DNA of 64,000 nt, taken from NCBI GenBank assembly GCA_020637365.1, contig JACJWE010000002.1:1-64000 (forward strand). The letters run 5' to 3'. The notes below the pieces were generated by a model. That model was not told where the DNA came from, did no database searches, and worked only from the letters and a program-made list of their open reading frames with translations. Source of the DNA: Acidimicrobiia bacterium (GTDB lineage Bacteria > Actinomycetota > Acidimicrobiia > IMCC26256 > JAGNEX01). This document shows, piece by piece, positions 1 through 10,302 of the stretch (within the stretch, counting starts at the first letter, position 1; every line of letters begins with the position of its first letter). The position numbers were made by a program, and so were the translations under genes.

Positions 1-169
1 GTTGTCTCGCTCGGTCGCACGAACAAGACCGTTCCCGCCGATGACATCGGAACGAGAGCGACGTGAGCGGCGTCGAGAACAGGGACGCGACTCAAACGGC
101 GTGTGTTCTCGAACGTTCCGACGAGCGCTTCGACTGGAGGCCCGTGCACCGCTGCCTACGGTCGAGGAC

Positions 170-541
170 TCAGCCAGTCCGGATCGATTGCATGAGTTCG
201 ATCCGGTTGCCGAACGGCTCGGAGATGTGCGCACGAACGAAACCGTCGAGCGGTTCGGCTTCGATAACCGGCAGACCGGCAGCTGCCACAGAAACCGTCA
301 ACGCCTGCAGGTCCGTAACGATGAGCGCTGGGTGTGACTTGTTCGCTGGACGAAAGTCGGGGTCGACCCCGAGGTGGATCTTGACGGCGCCAGCCTCGAA
401 CCAGCACCCGCCCCGTCCTGCGAGTTGCGGCGGTTTTGCGACCTGAGGGATGCGAAGCACCCCCTCGTAGAGGGCCACCGCCTCGGCTTCAAGCCCCGCA
501 GGCATCGCCAGTTGCACATGGTCAAAGCCGATCGCATTCAT
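170..541 (-). CDS. VOC-fold (glyoxalase/bleomycin-resistance-like) protein
   Basis: A 123-residue single-domain protein of the vicinal oxygen chelate superfamily. It opens with GFDHVQLAMPAG, the usual first beta-strand carrying a metal-ligand-type His. It ends with a PFGNRIELMQ strand, the equivalent of the common DPFGNRIEL motif that supplies the last metal-ligand Glu. The length fits one VOC module pair. The substrate cannot be told; such proteins are often annotated as glyoxalases without proof. The gene diverges from the DUF1272-cupin gene, leaving about 150 bases that may hold both promoters. The family is secure, the function is not. Confidence 0.8.
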   Translation of the reverse strand: MNAIGFDHVQLAMPAGLEAEAVALYEGVLRIPQVAKPPQLAGRGGCWFEAGAVKIHLGVDPDFRPANKSHPALIVTDLQALTVSVAAAGLPVIEAEPLDGFVRAHISEPFGNRIELMQSIRTG

Positions 542-694
542 CCCGTCCGATCGTAGCGGTAGATCCTCTACTGTTTCCCGGTGGCCGGTACACCGAGTCG
601 AGCCATTTCTGGGCTCGCTGTGACTCGGACAACGGTGGATAGCCGAACCATTCGGCGCCCGAACGCGCCGACGATTTGGGAGATGATTCAGACA

Positions 695-1303
695 ATGTCA
701 CCCCTGGAACTTCGACCCACCTGCGAGTGTTGCGACGCCGACCTCCCGCGAGAATCGAACAGCGCCCGGATCTGCACCTACGAATGCACGTGCTGCGCCA
801 CCTGCGCCGAGGAGATGGGCGGACGGTGCAAGAACTGTGGCGGCAATCTGGAGCGCCGTCCCATCAGACCTGCCAGCCTGCTCGGCGACAACCCCGCCTC
901 GACAACACGAGTGTTCAACCCGTCCAACTGCCCCGTCCACGGATCCGCAGGTGCCATGACTGCCAGCAGAGACGCTTCCATTGGTGCGAACGCCCGGCTT
1001 GTGCATCCGGCGGACTTCACCGGCTCGGTGGCCTGGGACGCCGAACTGATCGCAGCGATCGACGGTGCGACCGTCCGGCTCCATTGGACCGATCAGCCCT
1101 ACCGGTGGCATGTCAACGACGGCCAGGAGGTCTTCGTCGTACTCGACGGGGAGGTCGATATGCACGTGCGACTGGACGGTGTCGACGACGTGCACCGCTT
1201 GGAGGTTGGAGACATCTTCTACGCGGGCGCGGGAGTCGAACACGTCGCACACCCCGTTGGAACCGCGCGCATCCTCGTCATCGAACGAGAGGGGTCCGCC
1301 TGA
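695..1303 (+). CDS. DUF1272-cupin two-domain protein
   Basis: The first ~65 residues are a Cys-rich DUF1272 module (CECCDADLP, CTYECTCCATCAEE, CKNCGGN), probably binding metal. After a short linker comes a cupin domain of about 115 residues (YRWHVNDGQEVFVVLDGE, then FYAGAGVEHVAHP), a small beta-barrel that often binds metal. The ATG at 695 is chosen because GGGAG lies about 12 bases upstream and DUF1272 begins at once; an in-frame ATG at 683 sits too close to that site. The second module starts near an internal Met (MTASRD), so two genes may have been joined. No substrate can be inferred. Confidence 0.72.
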   Translation: MSPLELRPTCECCDADLPRESNSARICTYECTCCATCAEEMGGRCKNCGGNLERRPIRPASLLGDNPASTTRVFNPSNCPVHGSAGAMTASRDASIGANARLVHPADFTGSVAWDAELIAAIDGATVRLHWTDQPYRWHVNDGQEVFVVLDGEVDMHVRLDGVDDVHRLEVGDIFYAGAGVEHVAHPVGTARILVIEREGSA

Positions 1304-1328
1304 CGACCGGCCTCTTGACTGAGCGGAC

Positions 1329-1673
1329 TTACCCGCCCCAGATGTACTCCTCGCAGATTGCACCGTCTCTCCAACGAGCGACCGTAACCATTCTGTCGCC
1401 GTTCGCAAACTCACCAACCACACAAGTCCATTCGCCCGATCCAAACTTGATCGGATGGAGGGCAATCTGGGTTGGGCTGCCGTCACCAACGTGAGCCTTC
1501 ATCGCGTCGATGTGTTCCTCGATGCCGTGTGTGACGGGTTGACCATGGAAGTCCACTACCACGTCATCGGTGTGGTAATGGGCAAAAACCCCTTCCCAAT
1601 CGGCTGCGTTCCAGCCCTTGAAATCCAGGTTGTCCATGCCTTCCAAATTGGCCTCTACCTGATCCTCATTCAT
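1329..1673 (-). CDS. SnoaL-like / NTF2-fold protein
   Basis: A small protein of about 114 residues with the SnoaL-like polyketide-cyclase pattern of the NTF2 fold: DFKGWNAADWEGVFAHYHTDDVVVDFHGQ near the start, read here in pieces as WNAADWEGVFAHYH and DDVVVDFHG, then a IEEHIDAMKAH helix and a final strand pair ending ICEEYIW. Members bind small hydrophobic molecules or act as ester cyclases; many are uncharacterised. The ATG at 1673 begins the conserved helix. A longer GTG start at 1712 is possible. No partner is evident. Confidence 0.7.
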   Translation of the reverse strand: MNEDQVEANLEGMDNLDFKGWNAADWEGVFAHYHTDDVVVDFHGQPVTHGIEEHIDAMKAHVGDGSPTQIALHPIKFGSGEWTCVVGEFANGDRMVTVARWRDGAICEEYIWGG

Positions 1674-1757
1674 GCTTCGTTCGCTTCGTTGAGCCTCATC
1701 CGCAGCACCCACTCGACCGGTCGATCATAACGCAACGATGGGTACCGTTCGGTGTAG

Positions 1758-3306
1758 TCAGCGGGCCTGGTCACTTCTCATGACGGGCACACAGCGGTCA
1801 GGCAAGCAGGGGGCGAACACGCTGACACCGGTTTCGGCGCTCCAGGAAGCACGGCGAACAGCGCAGACCCGGTGTGGACGATGTACTCCATCATGGTGTC
1901 CATGGCGGACAGCTTGTTTTTGGATGGCGACGAACTGGGTCGGCACGTCACGGACGTACGACAGAAAGAACAATCCGTCGAGCCGCCCCAGGTGATCAGG
2001 AACCGTCGGTGAAGTTGTACCCGCGGCGCAACATCTGAGCACCGCCGTTGTTCTCGGGAAGGGCCAGCGCACATGTGAGTCGACGGGGACGAGCGGACCG
2101 TCACGACCCTCGACGGCGATGTCGACCGGGGTCATCTCGTCGCCGCCAGACAGCGGCGCGCCGTTCAGTTTGGTACGGCCGACGACCGCTTCTTGTTCGG
2201 CGAGCGAGGTCAGTCCACGTCTCGATGTGCATCGAGATGCGACGGACCACAAGTATGACCCGCCGACCAACCACGCGCCTGCGCCCGTCTCGTCATCAGG
2301 ATGCACCCACACGAATTCGTCGACGAGATCACCCTGTTCGGCCTTCAAATTGGCCGTCCGTCCCTGAATCAAACAGGTTGCGGGGCGTCGTCTGCGCGGT
2401 CGACGTGCTGGACGTGCGCCCAAACCCCAACTGCGACCAGCGCATCGACACGACGCCAAAGCCGATGCGAGCAAGGTTGCGAACCGCGTGGAACGCGACC
2501 TGCGGGTCGTTAGCGCATGCCTGCACGCACAGATCCCCGCCGCTGCGTGCCGGGTCGAGTCGATCGGCCGGGAAGTGCGGCAGATCGATGAGACCGTCGG
2601 GACGCTTCGCCGCAAGACCCAGGCGGTCCCGCCCGTTCTCATCTGCGAACAGCGACTTGCCGACGCCGAACGTCACCGTCAGGTCGGATGCGGCCAGGTC
2701 CAGAGCTTCACCCGTATCTGCGGGCGGCGCCAAATAGGACCCCCCGGTCGCGCCGTCGGGAGCGGCTTCAAGACCCTGGGTCATTCGAGCCGCAGCCTCT
2801 GACCATTCGCTCAGCACGCCTTCGAGTTCATCCACATCGTCGGTGATCACGTCGAAGGTCGCGAAGTACAACCGGTCCTGAGCGGGGGTAACGATGCCCG
2901 CTTGATGCTCACCGTAAAAGTCGACGGTCTGCGCACTGGCCCCGCTGGTGGAAGCTCCGTCAGATCGCGAGCGATCGATCACGACTCCGGCACCGACGCC
3001 CGCCGCGAGCGCACCAACTCCGCCAAGCAGAAGACCACGCCGGGACATACCTCGCCGGGCCGGTGGTTCGGCGACGTCCATACCATCGCGGTGCACCTGG
3101 ACACCATCTGTATCGCCACCGGTGTCTCGTGCCGCATCGTCGATGCTGTTGTCTCGCCGAGCGCCGCTCAGATCCTGGGCGACATCAACACGGTTCTTCT
3201 CGCTGTGCCCACCCGCGCGGGGACCGCTCACGGATTGTGTTTCAGATTCGTCATCGACAGCGTTCCCCGCTGAATCGCCTGCACCATCGTTAGTCTCAGC
3301 GGCCAC
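1758..3306 (-). pseudogene. efeB: EfeB-type DyP peroxidase, frame disrupted several times
   Basis: Heme-dependent DyP-type peroxidase of the EfeUOB iron-uptake system, exported by the Tat pathway; the twin-arginine motif SRRGLLLGG lies about 40 residues before the mature part. The catalytic domain follows in pieces: AHP-less N-terminal strand FYGEHQAGIVTP, ARIGFGVVSMRWSQLGFGR, NLKAEQGDLVDEFVWVHP, then DHLGRLD and TQFVAIQ near the C-terminus. These pieces lie in three frames, with breaks near 2367, 2350, about 2235 and two or more between 1900 and 2060. A GTG at 3306 follows AAGGAGGAG with good spacing and is the likely start. It is third in the leftward efeU-efeO-efeB order. The breaks may be sequencing errors rather than decay. 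Confidence 0.75.
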
Positions 3307-3482
3307 GACTCCTCCTTGCACAGACCCCTCAACGAGCGGCCATCCAGTGAAGCGACCAAACGCCCCGTTGGACCAATCGCCCCCGGTAAGGCAGCCGTTA
3401 AGACGCCCACCGACCAAACACCAACCGACCCGACACCAACAGTCCCGACACCGCCGACGTTCTGGCGGATACCGACCGATCG

Positions 3483-4638
3483 TTAGGCCAACACCTCGGC
3501 AGTCAGCTCAGAGAGCGGCTCGCTGAGGGCATTCACCGCGTCGGACAGCTCTTTGACCTGGTCGGGAGTCAGCTCGGTGTAGCTGACAAAGCCGTACCCA
3601 TCGGGAGCGTCGGGCGCGTCGACCTTGTACTGGTCGAGGATGGTCTGCAGCGCGTCGAAACGTTCGTTGAGCGTGTCGGCCAGTTCGGGGTTCTTCTCGT
3701 CCAGAACCGGTTCGAGGTCTTCGAATGCGACCCGAGCGCCGTCGACGTTGGCTTGGAAGTCCCACAGATCGGTGTGCGACCAGAACTCTTCTTCGCCGGT
3801 GACCTTTCCAGTAGCCACCTCGTCCAGCAGTTCTTTCGCGCCATTGCCCAGCTGGTCCGGGCTATAGGTCAGCGCTTCGATGCGCTCAACCAACTCATCG
3901 GTATCGGCGACCAACTGATCAGCGATTTCGGCGCGTTCGTCAGTGGTCATCGGGGTGTAGCCATCGGGCGGCCACAGGTCCTTCTCGATCCGGTGCCATC
4001 CGGTCCAGTTTTGCCCTTCAGCCAGGTCCGCTTCGCGCAGGTCGAGCCGCGGATCGAGGTCGCCGAAGGACTCAGCTACCGGTTCAATCCGCTCCCACGG
4101 CGTTCGGGCGATCGGATACAGCGTCCGGGCAGCGTCGTCGTCTCCTGCCTTATAGAGACGTGCGAACTCCGCCGTCTGTTCCTGGAGGTCTTCGGCTTGC
4201 TCTTCGACGTAGAGCGCATACTGGTCGGTGGCAGCGGTCAACAGCTCTGAGGATTCAGGTGCAGCGGCAGCCTCGCCTTCGGTCACGGTGAAGGGCGCCC
4301 GAATACCGTCGCCGGTCATACCCGGTTTGCAGGCGGTGATGTAGCTGCCCTCGTCGGCGATCACCACGAGTTTGCGTTCCAGACCTGGCCCGATGTTCTC
4401 AACCTCGCCAATGATCTGTTGGCCATCTTCCCCAGCAGGTAGAACTCTGTCGGCTTGTCACCGTCGTTGCGAACATTGAACGTCAACGTGCCGCAGCCAT
4501 CTCGTCGGTGGCTACCTTGCATTCGTCATCGGTCGAGATCACCTCGATCGCATCGCCGGTGGACGCGTCGTTGTCGGTGCACGACGCCAGAGCGCCAAGG
4601 GCCAACACGGCCGCGCATCGACGCCAAACGTTGAGCAT
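3483..4638 (-). CDS. efeO: EfeO lipoprotein, two single-base frameshifts near the N-terminus
   Basis: Periplasmic-side iron-binding partner of EfeU. The ATG at 4638 follows AAGGG and opens a lipoprotein signal with lipobox ALASC (Cys20). A short cupredoxin-like domain follows, then the M75-like helical domain holding the HxxE metal motif in GWHRIEKD. Reading through requires one extra G in each of two G runs, near 4492 and near 4432; with these the cupredoxin part reads LTFNVRNDGD and EFYLLGEDGQ. The body from 4367 to 3483 is one clean frame. Both breaks fall in homopolymers, so the gene is probably intact in the cell. Confidence 0.85.
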
Positions 4639-4686
4639 TCATCGGTGATCCCTTTCGAAGGGTGGAAAGTTGGTCCTGTCCGAGGT

Positions 4687-5540
4687 CTAGGCAGGTGCAC
4701 CAGTAGTGGTTGGAGCCGACGTCGCGGGCGTCTGAGGTGCCGGCTCGTTAGCTCGCCGCACGGTCCGGAAGAACATCGGCAGCACAATGGCCAGATAGGT
4801 GACCCACGCCGCGAGCTCGAACCAGGTGGTCGCAGGCGAGAAGTTGAGCGTGCCCTTCAACAGGGTGCCGTACCAACTCGATGGTGGGATCTGCTCGCTG
4901 ACATCAAACGCCAGCGAGTTGAGCCCTGGCAGGATGCCTGCTTCTTGTAGGTCGTGGATGCCCATGGACAGCACCCAGCCGCGACGAAGATCAGCAGGAC
5001 CGCGGTCCAGGTAAAGAACTTTCCGAGATCCAGCCGCACCGCACCCTTGGTGATTGCGTAGCCAGGACGATCGCCACTGCGAGACCGAGCACCGCGCCCA
5101 ACAGCGGGTCGGTGGTGTCCCCTGCGGCCTTCGCGCCAGCCCACAGGAACAGCGCCGTCTCGAGCCCTTCGCGACCCACGGCCAACAACGCCATCACCGT
5201 CACCGAGGCAGGCCCCGCTGCCGCCGCGACATCGAGCTTGTGTTGCAGTTCGCCGCGCAGACCGCGCCGTACGGGCCATCAAAGATCATCCAGGTGATCA
5301 GTCCGACGGCGACGATCGACAAGATCCGCCGAGGGCCTCTTGCGCTTCGAACGACAGGCCGCGCGGTCCGTAGGTCAGCAGTGCGCCAAAAGCGAGCGAG
5401 ATCGCAACCGCGATGCCGACGCCATACCAGACCCATCGCAGCAGGTCGCGGCGGTCGGTACGGATGAGATACGCCACGAGAATGCCAACCACCAAGGCGG
5501 CTTCAAGGCCTTCTCGCAGTCCGATGAGAAAGTTGGCCAT
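4687..5540 (-). pseudogene. efeU: EfeU/FTR1 iron permease, frame disrupted
   Basis: High-affinity ferric/ferrous permease of the FTR1 family and first gene of efeUOB. The duplicated REGLE iron-binding motif is clear: REGLEAALVVGI in the first helix and REGLETALFLWAG in the middle. Seven helices can be pieced together from successive frames, ending in a C-terminal helix YLAIVLPMFFRTVRR and a Pro/Thr/Ala tail. At least four frame changes occur, near 5335, 5200, 5060 and 4975. The start MANFLIGLREG at 5540 is the standard family N-terminus. Spacing to efeO is about 50 bases, as expected in one operon. Confidence 0.8.
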
Positions 5541-5712
5541 CACGCTTTGCGAGGCTAGATGCGCCAAATTTGTTAAGCAAGCTGAACGTTGTGCGCCCTA
5601 CCTTTGGGAACTCCTCGCGGCAGTCAGCGAGCCAGCCTCACAATGACCGGATCAGTGTGGCGGACAAGCTCCCGATGCCACTGTCGGTCGGGTGGATACG
5701 GACGAGGCGCTG

Positions 5713-6222
5713 TTAGGTGATCCGCTTGGCGAGTCGCTGGACGGTTCCGAGCGTTCGAACTGTCGCTGGGCCAAATGCAGTGTCCATCGCTTTGTGCAGG
5801 TTCCCCAGTTCGTTCAGTCCGGCCGGCGGCAGCCAGTGAATCTCGTCACCGATCTTGTGGACCTCATGATCATTGGGGAATACCGCTGGCAGATCGACGT
5901 CGCGGCCGGCCTTGATGAAGATGATCTGAGGCTTGCCGCCGGCGACACCCGAGCGGCCGTCGATCGGTGACGCCGTTGCGACCGTTTCGAGACGGGCCGC
6001 GGTCCGCACGAACGCGTCGACCTCATAGCCGAGCTGGTCGGCGAGCAGCGCCGAAATCTGGGTCTCGTCGGCGTCGTCGGCCTCGCCCAGGATGATGTTC
6101 CCACTCGCCTGGTACGCCGACACGCCCTCGTAACCAGCCCCCTTGAAGACAGCGACGAGATCGTCGTTAGTGATCCGACGCTTACCCAGATTCATCCCCC
6201 GCAAAAACACCACAACCGCCAT
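5713..6222 (-). CDS. DUF1697 domain protein
   Basis: About 169 residues matching the DUF1697 family: MAVVVFLRGMNLGKRRI at the start (the family typically opens with a FLRGINVGGH-like segment), an AYQASGNIILG strand, and a C-terminal stretch with WLPPAGLNELGN. Its biochemical role is unknown. The ATG at 6222 is preferred over a longer frame from 6309, because the conserved domain begins immediately there. It diverges from the ABC transporter operon starting at 6349. Confidence 0.8.
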   Translation of the reverse strand: MAVVVFLRGMNLGKRRITNDDLVAVFKGAGYEGVSAYQASGNIILGEADDADETQISALLADQLGYEVDAFVRTAARLETVATASPIDGRSGVAGGKPQIIFIKAGRDVDLPAVFPNDHEVHKIGDEIHWLPPAGLNELGNLHKAMDTAFGPATVRTLGTVQRLAKRIT

Positions 6223-6348
6223 GCGACCGACCCTACCCGTGTTCAAACTCGCGGCGCCGACATCGGCCGTCGACGACCGAAGGACAAGCGGCCAGGCGGG
6301 CCCCTCCACGGAATGTGGCAGTCACCACGCAGTGCTACGTTCCTTCAG

Positions 6349-7276
6349 ATGTCCCCTACTTCAACTTCTGCCCCACTGATCGAGGTCGACGACCTGCGAG
6401 TGACGTATCCAGAGCGGGACAGTCGCGGCCCGGTCGAAGCGGTTCGCGGGTTGTCCTTTCACGTGAACCCAGGCGAGGTCTACGGACTGCTTGGACACAA
6501 CGGTGCTGGGAAGTCGACCACCGTCGAGGTCCTTGAAGGGCACCGACGAGCCTCCAGCGGCACGGTCCGGGTGCTGGGCTTCGATCCGGCAAAGGGCAGT
6601 GCCGAGTTGCTCGACCAGATCGGGATCGTCCTGCAGACCTCCGCGATCGAAAAGCAGCTGACCGTTCGCGAGGTCCTCAACATCTACGGCTCGGTGTACA
6701 GCGATCCCGCCGACCCGGATTCTCTGATCGAACTTGTCGGGCTGACCGGGCAGGTCAACCAGCGGGTCGGCACGCTGTCCGGCGGGCAGGTTCGGCGGCT
6801 CGATCTGGCGGTTGGCATTCTCGGCCGGCCAAAGGTCTTGTTCCTCGACGAGCCGACGACTGGGTTTGATCCGGCGGCCCGCCGCCAGTCGTGGCACCTG
6901 ATCGAGCAGCTCTGCCGTGGCGGTACCACCGTGCTGCTGACGACCCATTATTTGGATGAGGCCGAACACCTCGCCGACCGGTTGGGTGTCCTGTCGCATG
7001 GCCGCATGGTCGTCGAGGGCACACCGTCCGAACTGCTGGCGATGTCGCCAGCGACGGTCGTTTCCTTCGACCTACCGGCCGGGGTCGAGGTCGGTGAGCT
7101 CCCGCTGCCCGCTGACTTCGACATGTTCGGACCCCGTGTCGTCTTCGAAACGACCACCCCGACGGCGGTGTTGACCCCATCCTGACGAGGCCGCTATCCG
7201 CGGAGTCGAGCTGGACGGACTGGACGTTCGCAAGCCGTCGCTCGAAGAGGTCTTCCTCGCCCTGGAGGGTGAATGA
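6349..7276 (+). CDS. ABC transporter ATP-binding protein, C-terminus frameshifted
   Basis: Nucleotide-binding subunit of an ABC-2 type exporter. Walker A is GHNGAGKST (residues ~49-57), the signature is LSGGQVRRLDL, Walker B is VLFLDEPTTGFDP and the switch His is in TTHYLDEAE. The C-terminal regulatory segment breaks near 7175; the family ending LDVRKPSLEEVFLALEGE is present in another frame up to the TGA at 7274-7276. The gene therefore runs to 7276 and overlaps the permease start. This domain type exports lipids or drugs or gives antibiotic self-resistance; the substrate is unknown. Confidence 0.85.
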
Positions 7277-8122
7277 TGTCGGTCAAGCCGAAGCTGCGAT
7301 CGCTGCGCCGCCCGCGTCGATCCGCCCCATGCCCTCCAATTGGAGGGTTCTTCGCAAGCAGGTTGCGTATCAGCTGCGCCTGTTCCTGAGGTATCCGGCG
7401 GGCGTCTTCTTCACCGTCGCGTTGCCGCTCATCATGTTGGTCCTGTTCAACTCGATCTTCGCCGGCAAGACGATGAACACGCCCGGCGGCGAACCCTGGC
7501 CGATCGCCCGTTTCTATACGGGAGCCCTCGCGGCCTTCAGCGCCGTGGCTGCGACCTACACCAACATGGTCGTGGTCATTCCGATGCGCCGTGCCGACGG
7601 CATTCTGAAGCGGTGGCGATCGACGCCAGTCGCGACGTGGGTCTATCTCGGTGGCTGGGTCGTCAGCGCCGTGATGGTCGCGTTCGTCGGTGTGGTCATC
7701 CAGCTGAGCGTCGGCGTCATCTTTTATGGTGTCACCCTTGACCCCGCGAAACTGCCGGCGATGCTGGTCACGTTCGTCGTCGGCATGGCGACATTCGCAG
7801 CCCTCAGGCTGACCGTCGCCAGCCTCGTCCCGGACCCGATTCCGCCCCGGCGGTCGCCAACGCGACACTCCTGCCGCTGGCGTTCGTGTCCGACGTCTTC
7901 ATCCCGCTGTACGAACCACTGCCGCTGTGGATCAAAGTCTTGGGCGACGCCTTCCCTTAAAGGCGCTGGTCAACTCGTTCCAAGACACGCTCGACCCCTG
8001 GGTAGCCGCGCCGGATTCGACTGGCCACGCCTCGCCTTCATCGCGGCCTGGGGCGTCGTCGGCGCCTTCCTTGCCTCCCGAACCTTCACCTGGGAACCCA
8101 ACGGCGGCACCAAACGAACTAA
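7269..8122 (+). CDS. ABC-2 type permease, frameshifted
   Basis: Membrane subunit paired with the ATPase before it. After an N-terminal WRVLRKQVAYQLRLFLRYP amphipathic helix come hydrophobic segments including PLIMLVLFNSIFAG, VVSAVMVAFVGVVIQLSVGVIF and LVTFVVGMATFAALRLTVASL. Frame changes near 7845, 7957 and 8005 break the last third, where FVSDVFIPLYEPLPLWI and WPRLAFIAAWGVVGAFLASRTF are still legible. The start is uncertain: GTG at 7269 is in the main frame, but ATG at 7273 overlaps the ATPase stop as ATGA and would need one more frame change. The end at 8122 is also an inference. Confidence 0.7.
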
Positions 8123-8169
8123 CCCGGCAGGTCCGGGGTTCGGCCCAGCACTCAACCAAGAGGAACAAG

Positions 8170-8805
8170 GTGGACGTGGATCGCATCGCTCAGATGAGAG
8201 ACGAGGTGGACTGTCGCTTCGCTCGGACATGCGACGGCCAGGACCTCTGGCCCGATCCGCATACAAATGTTTCACCGTCCGACGAGGAGTATTCGCGGGC
8301 CACTCACCCGGAGCGGTGGCGGATCGTCGGCCAGCGGGCCGACGCCTGGCTGGAAGTCCTCTCGACATTCGGTCTTGCCTCGATCGAGCGGGACGCGACC
8401 ATCGACTGGGGCGAGGCACCCAGCACCGTCGTCACCCGCTGCGATCGCGCCGTTCCGCGCGCAATTGGAGCGGTGCCGTTGGTCGTGTGTCGCAGCCGCA
8501 TCGACGGTGTGGACGACGCTGGCGTCACCATCGGGGTCGGCGACCCAGCAGTGGTCGACACGTGGATTCCGATCTGCGGTTGTGACGCCTGTGACAACGG
8601 ATCTCAAGAGGTCCTCGAAACGCTCGACGAACACCTCATGGCAATCGTCACCGGACAGTTCAGGCACCTCCGGCGCCGATCGACAACGATCACTTCTCTC
8701 CCCGGCTCGCTCCATCTCGTCGGCATCGAATGCGAACAGGCAGCCCGTGCCCTCGCCAACCCCTCGGGATGGAACGAAGTTTCTGGCACCAGCTGGTTTC
8801 ACTGA
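8170..8805 (+). CDS. DUF6226 family protein
   Basis: A soluble protein of about 211 residues with no signal peptide, matching the pattern of actinobacterial DUF6226: an acidic N-terminus, then HPERWRIVGQRADAWLEVL near residue 50, a central strand region PLVVCRSRIDGVDD, and a CGCDACDNGSQEVLETLDEH segment with paired cysteines. Function is unknown. The GTG at 8170 follows AGAGGAA; a second GTG at 8176 is equally possible. It lies downstream of the ABC permease, with no clear operon link. Confidence 0.6.
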   Translation: MDVDRIAQMRDEVDCRFARTCDGQDLWPDPHTNVSPSDEEYSRATHPERWRIVGQRADAWLEVLSTFGLASIERDATIDWGEAPSTVVTRCDRAVPRAIGAVPLVVCRSRIDGVDDAGVTIGVGDPAVVDTWIPICGCDACDNGSQEVLETLDEHLMAIVTGQFRHLRRRSTTITSLPGSLHLVGIECEQAARALANPSGWNEVSGTSWFH

Positions 8806-9042
8806 GTCGATGTCACATCGAGGGGAGTTCCCAGGCTTCGCCGCCTGAGCTCGCGATGACGACCGTGTAGCCGTCGGGAGCAGGTCAACAGTCACGAGCA
8901 GCGATGGGGTCGATGTCGCGATTGTTCGGCTCGTTGTTGTCGGCACCCGTCGGCCCCTATGGGGCCCTCGGAGGTCGAAACTCTCAGGAAACTCCCAGGT
9001 CCGTCACGGTTGTCTCTGAGACCACCCGTCGATACTGACCGC

Positions 9043-10302
9043 ATGAACGCAACAACGCTTCCTGCACCCATCGACGAGCACACCGCAGTTGCTACCGCAC
9101 GCCCCGTGCTGGACGTCGTGGTGCCCGTCTACAACGAACAGCGCGACCTGGCGGAGTCGGTGGAACGCCTGCACGCCTACCTCAGTCGGGCGTTTCCATA
9201 CCGCTTTCGCATCACGATCGCCGACAATGCCAGCACCGACGCCACGCCAGCGATCGCCGCGCAACTCGCCGAACATTTCGACGAGGTGACCAGCGTCCGG
9301 CTGGAACAGAAGGGGCGTGGGCGTGCGCTGTCGACCGTCTGGGCCGCATCGGACGCCGAGGTCGTCGCCTATATGGACGTCGACCTGTCCACCGATCTCG
9401 ATGCGCTGCTGCCCTTGGTCGCGCCGTTGATCTCGGGTCATTCGCACGTCGCGATCGGCAGCCGCCTCGCCCGCGGCTCCCACGTCGTCCGAGGGCCGAA
9501 ACGTGAGGTCATCTCCCGCTGTTACAACTTGATCCTGCGGGGCACCTTGGCCGTCCACTTCAGCGACGCGCAGTGCGGTTTCAAGGCGATGCGGTCAGAT
9601 GTCGCCGCCGAGCTGCTTCCATACATCCAAGACACCGGGTGGTTCTTCGACACCGAGCTGCTGGTGCTGGCCGAACGCAGTGGCCTGCGCGTGCACGAAG
9701 TTCCCGTCGACTGGGTCGACGATCCCAACTCGTCGGTTGACATCGTCGCGACCGCCACCGCCGACCTGCGCGGGGTCGCCCGTCTGACGCGAGACCTCGT
9801 CAGCGGCAGGATTCCGACCGCCGACATCCGCCGTCGCTTGGTCGCCGAACCGCACGAAACCCGCCCATCGTTCGGCGGCCAGGTCGGCCGATTCGCTGCC
9901 ATCGGGGTAATCAGCACCATCGCCTACGTGCTGCTGTACATGCTGCTGAGAAGCGGGCTGTCGGCGCAAGGGGCCAACTTCGTCGCCCTCAGCGTGACCG
10001 CCGTCGGCAACACCGCCGCCAACCGCCGCTACACGTTCGGCGTGAAGGGACCACGGGACCGGTGGCGACATCACGTCCAGGGGCTGGTCGTCTTCGCCGT
10101 CGGCCTGGCCCTCACCTCAGGCTCGCTGTTCGCGCTGCATCGATTCGCCCCGGATGCGCCACGCGGCGTCGAACTCGCCGTCCTGGTCACCGCCAACGTG
10201 GCCGCGACCGTCGTCCGATTCCTGGGACTGCGCGTGTGGGTGTTCGCACACCGCCGCAGCGCCCCGTCCCCGACCGTTTCCACGCTTGGAGCCCTCCGAT
10301 GA
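9043..10302 (+). CDS. GT2 glycosyltransferase fused to a GtrA-like membrane domain
   Basis: The N-terminal ~240 residues form a GT-A family 2 glycosyltransferase of the dolichyl/polyprenyl-phosphate sugar synthase type: VVVPVYNEQRDL, then DNASTDATP, the metal-binding YMDVDLSTDLD, and FFDTELLVLAERSGL. The C-terminal ~130 residues carry four hydrophobic helices with RFAAIGVISTIAYVLLYMLL, the GtrA/DPMS-like domain thought to flip or anchor lipid-linked sugars. The ATG at 9043 directly precedes the catalytic domain. It overlaps the next gene by four bases (ATGA), so the two are translationally coupled. Together they likely make a polyprenyl-phosphate sugar donor and use it in the envelope. Confidence 0.88.
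   Translation: MNATTLPAPIDEHTAVATARPVLDVVVPVYNEQRDLAESVERLHAYLSRAFPYRFRITIADNASTDATPAIAAQLAEHFDEVTSVRLEQKGRGRALSTVWAASDAEVVAYMDVDLSTDLDALLPLVAPLISGHSHVAIGSRLARGSHVVRGPKREVISRCYNLILRGTLAVHFSDAQCGFKAMRSDVAAELLPYIQDTGWFFDTELLVLAERSGLRVHEVPVDWVDDPNSSVDIVATATADLRGVARLTRDLVSGRIPTADIRRRLVAEPHETRPSFGGQVGRFAAIGVISTIAYVLLYMLLRSGLSAQGANFVALSVTAVGNTAANRRYTFGVKGPRDRWRHHVQGLVVFAVGLALTSGSLFALHRFAPDAPRGVELAVLVTANVAATVVRFLGLRVWVFAHRRSAPSPTVSTLGALR

Noticed and set aside
1..169. Open frames at the left edge
   Set aside because: They are Arg-rich, overlap each other and show no family features; no gene is called there.
1758..5540. Genuine decay of the efeUOB operon
   Set aside because: All three genes keep full-length collinear homology and motifs, and the traced breaks are one-base homopolymer changes like those in ilvD; consensus error is more likely.
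7927..8169. N-terminal extension of the DUF6226 protein
   Set aside because: This part of the frame is the out-of-frame end of the ABC permease; the true protein starts at the GTG at 8170 with a ribosome site.
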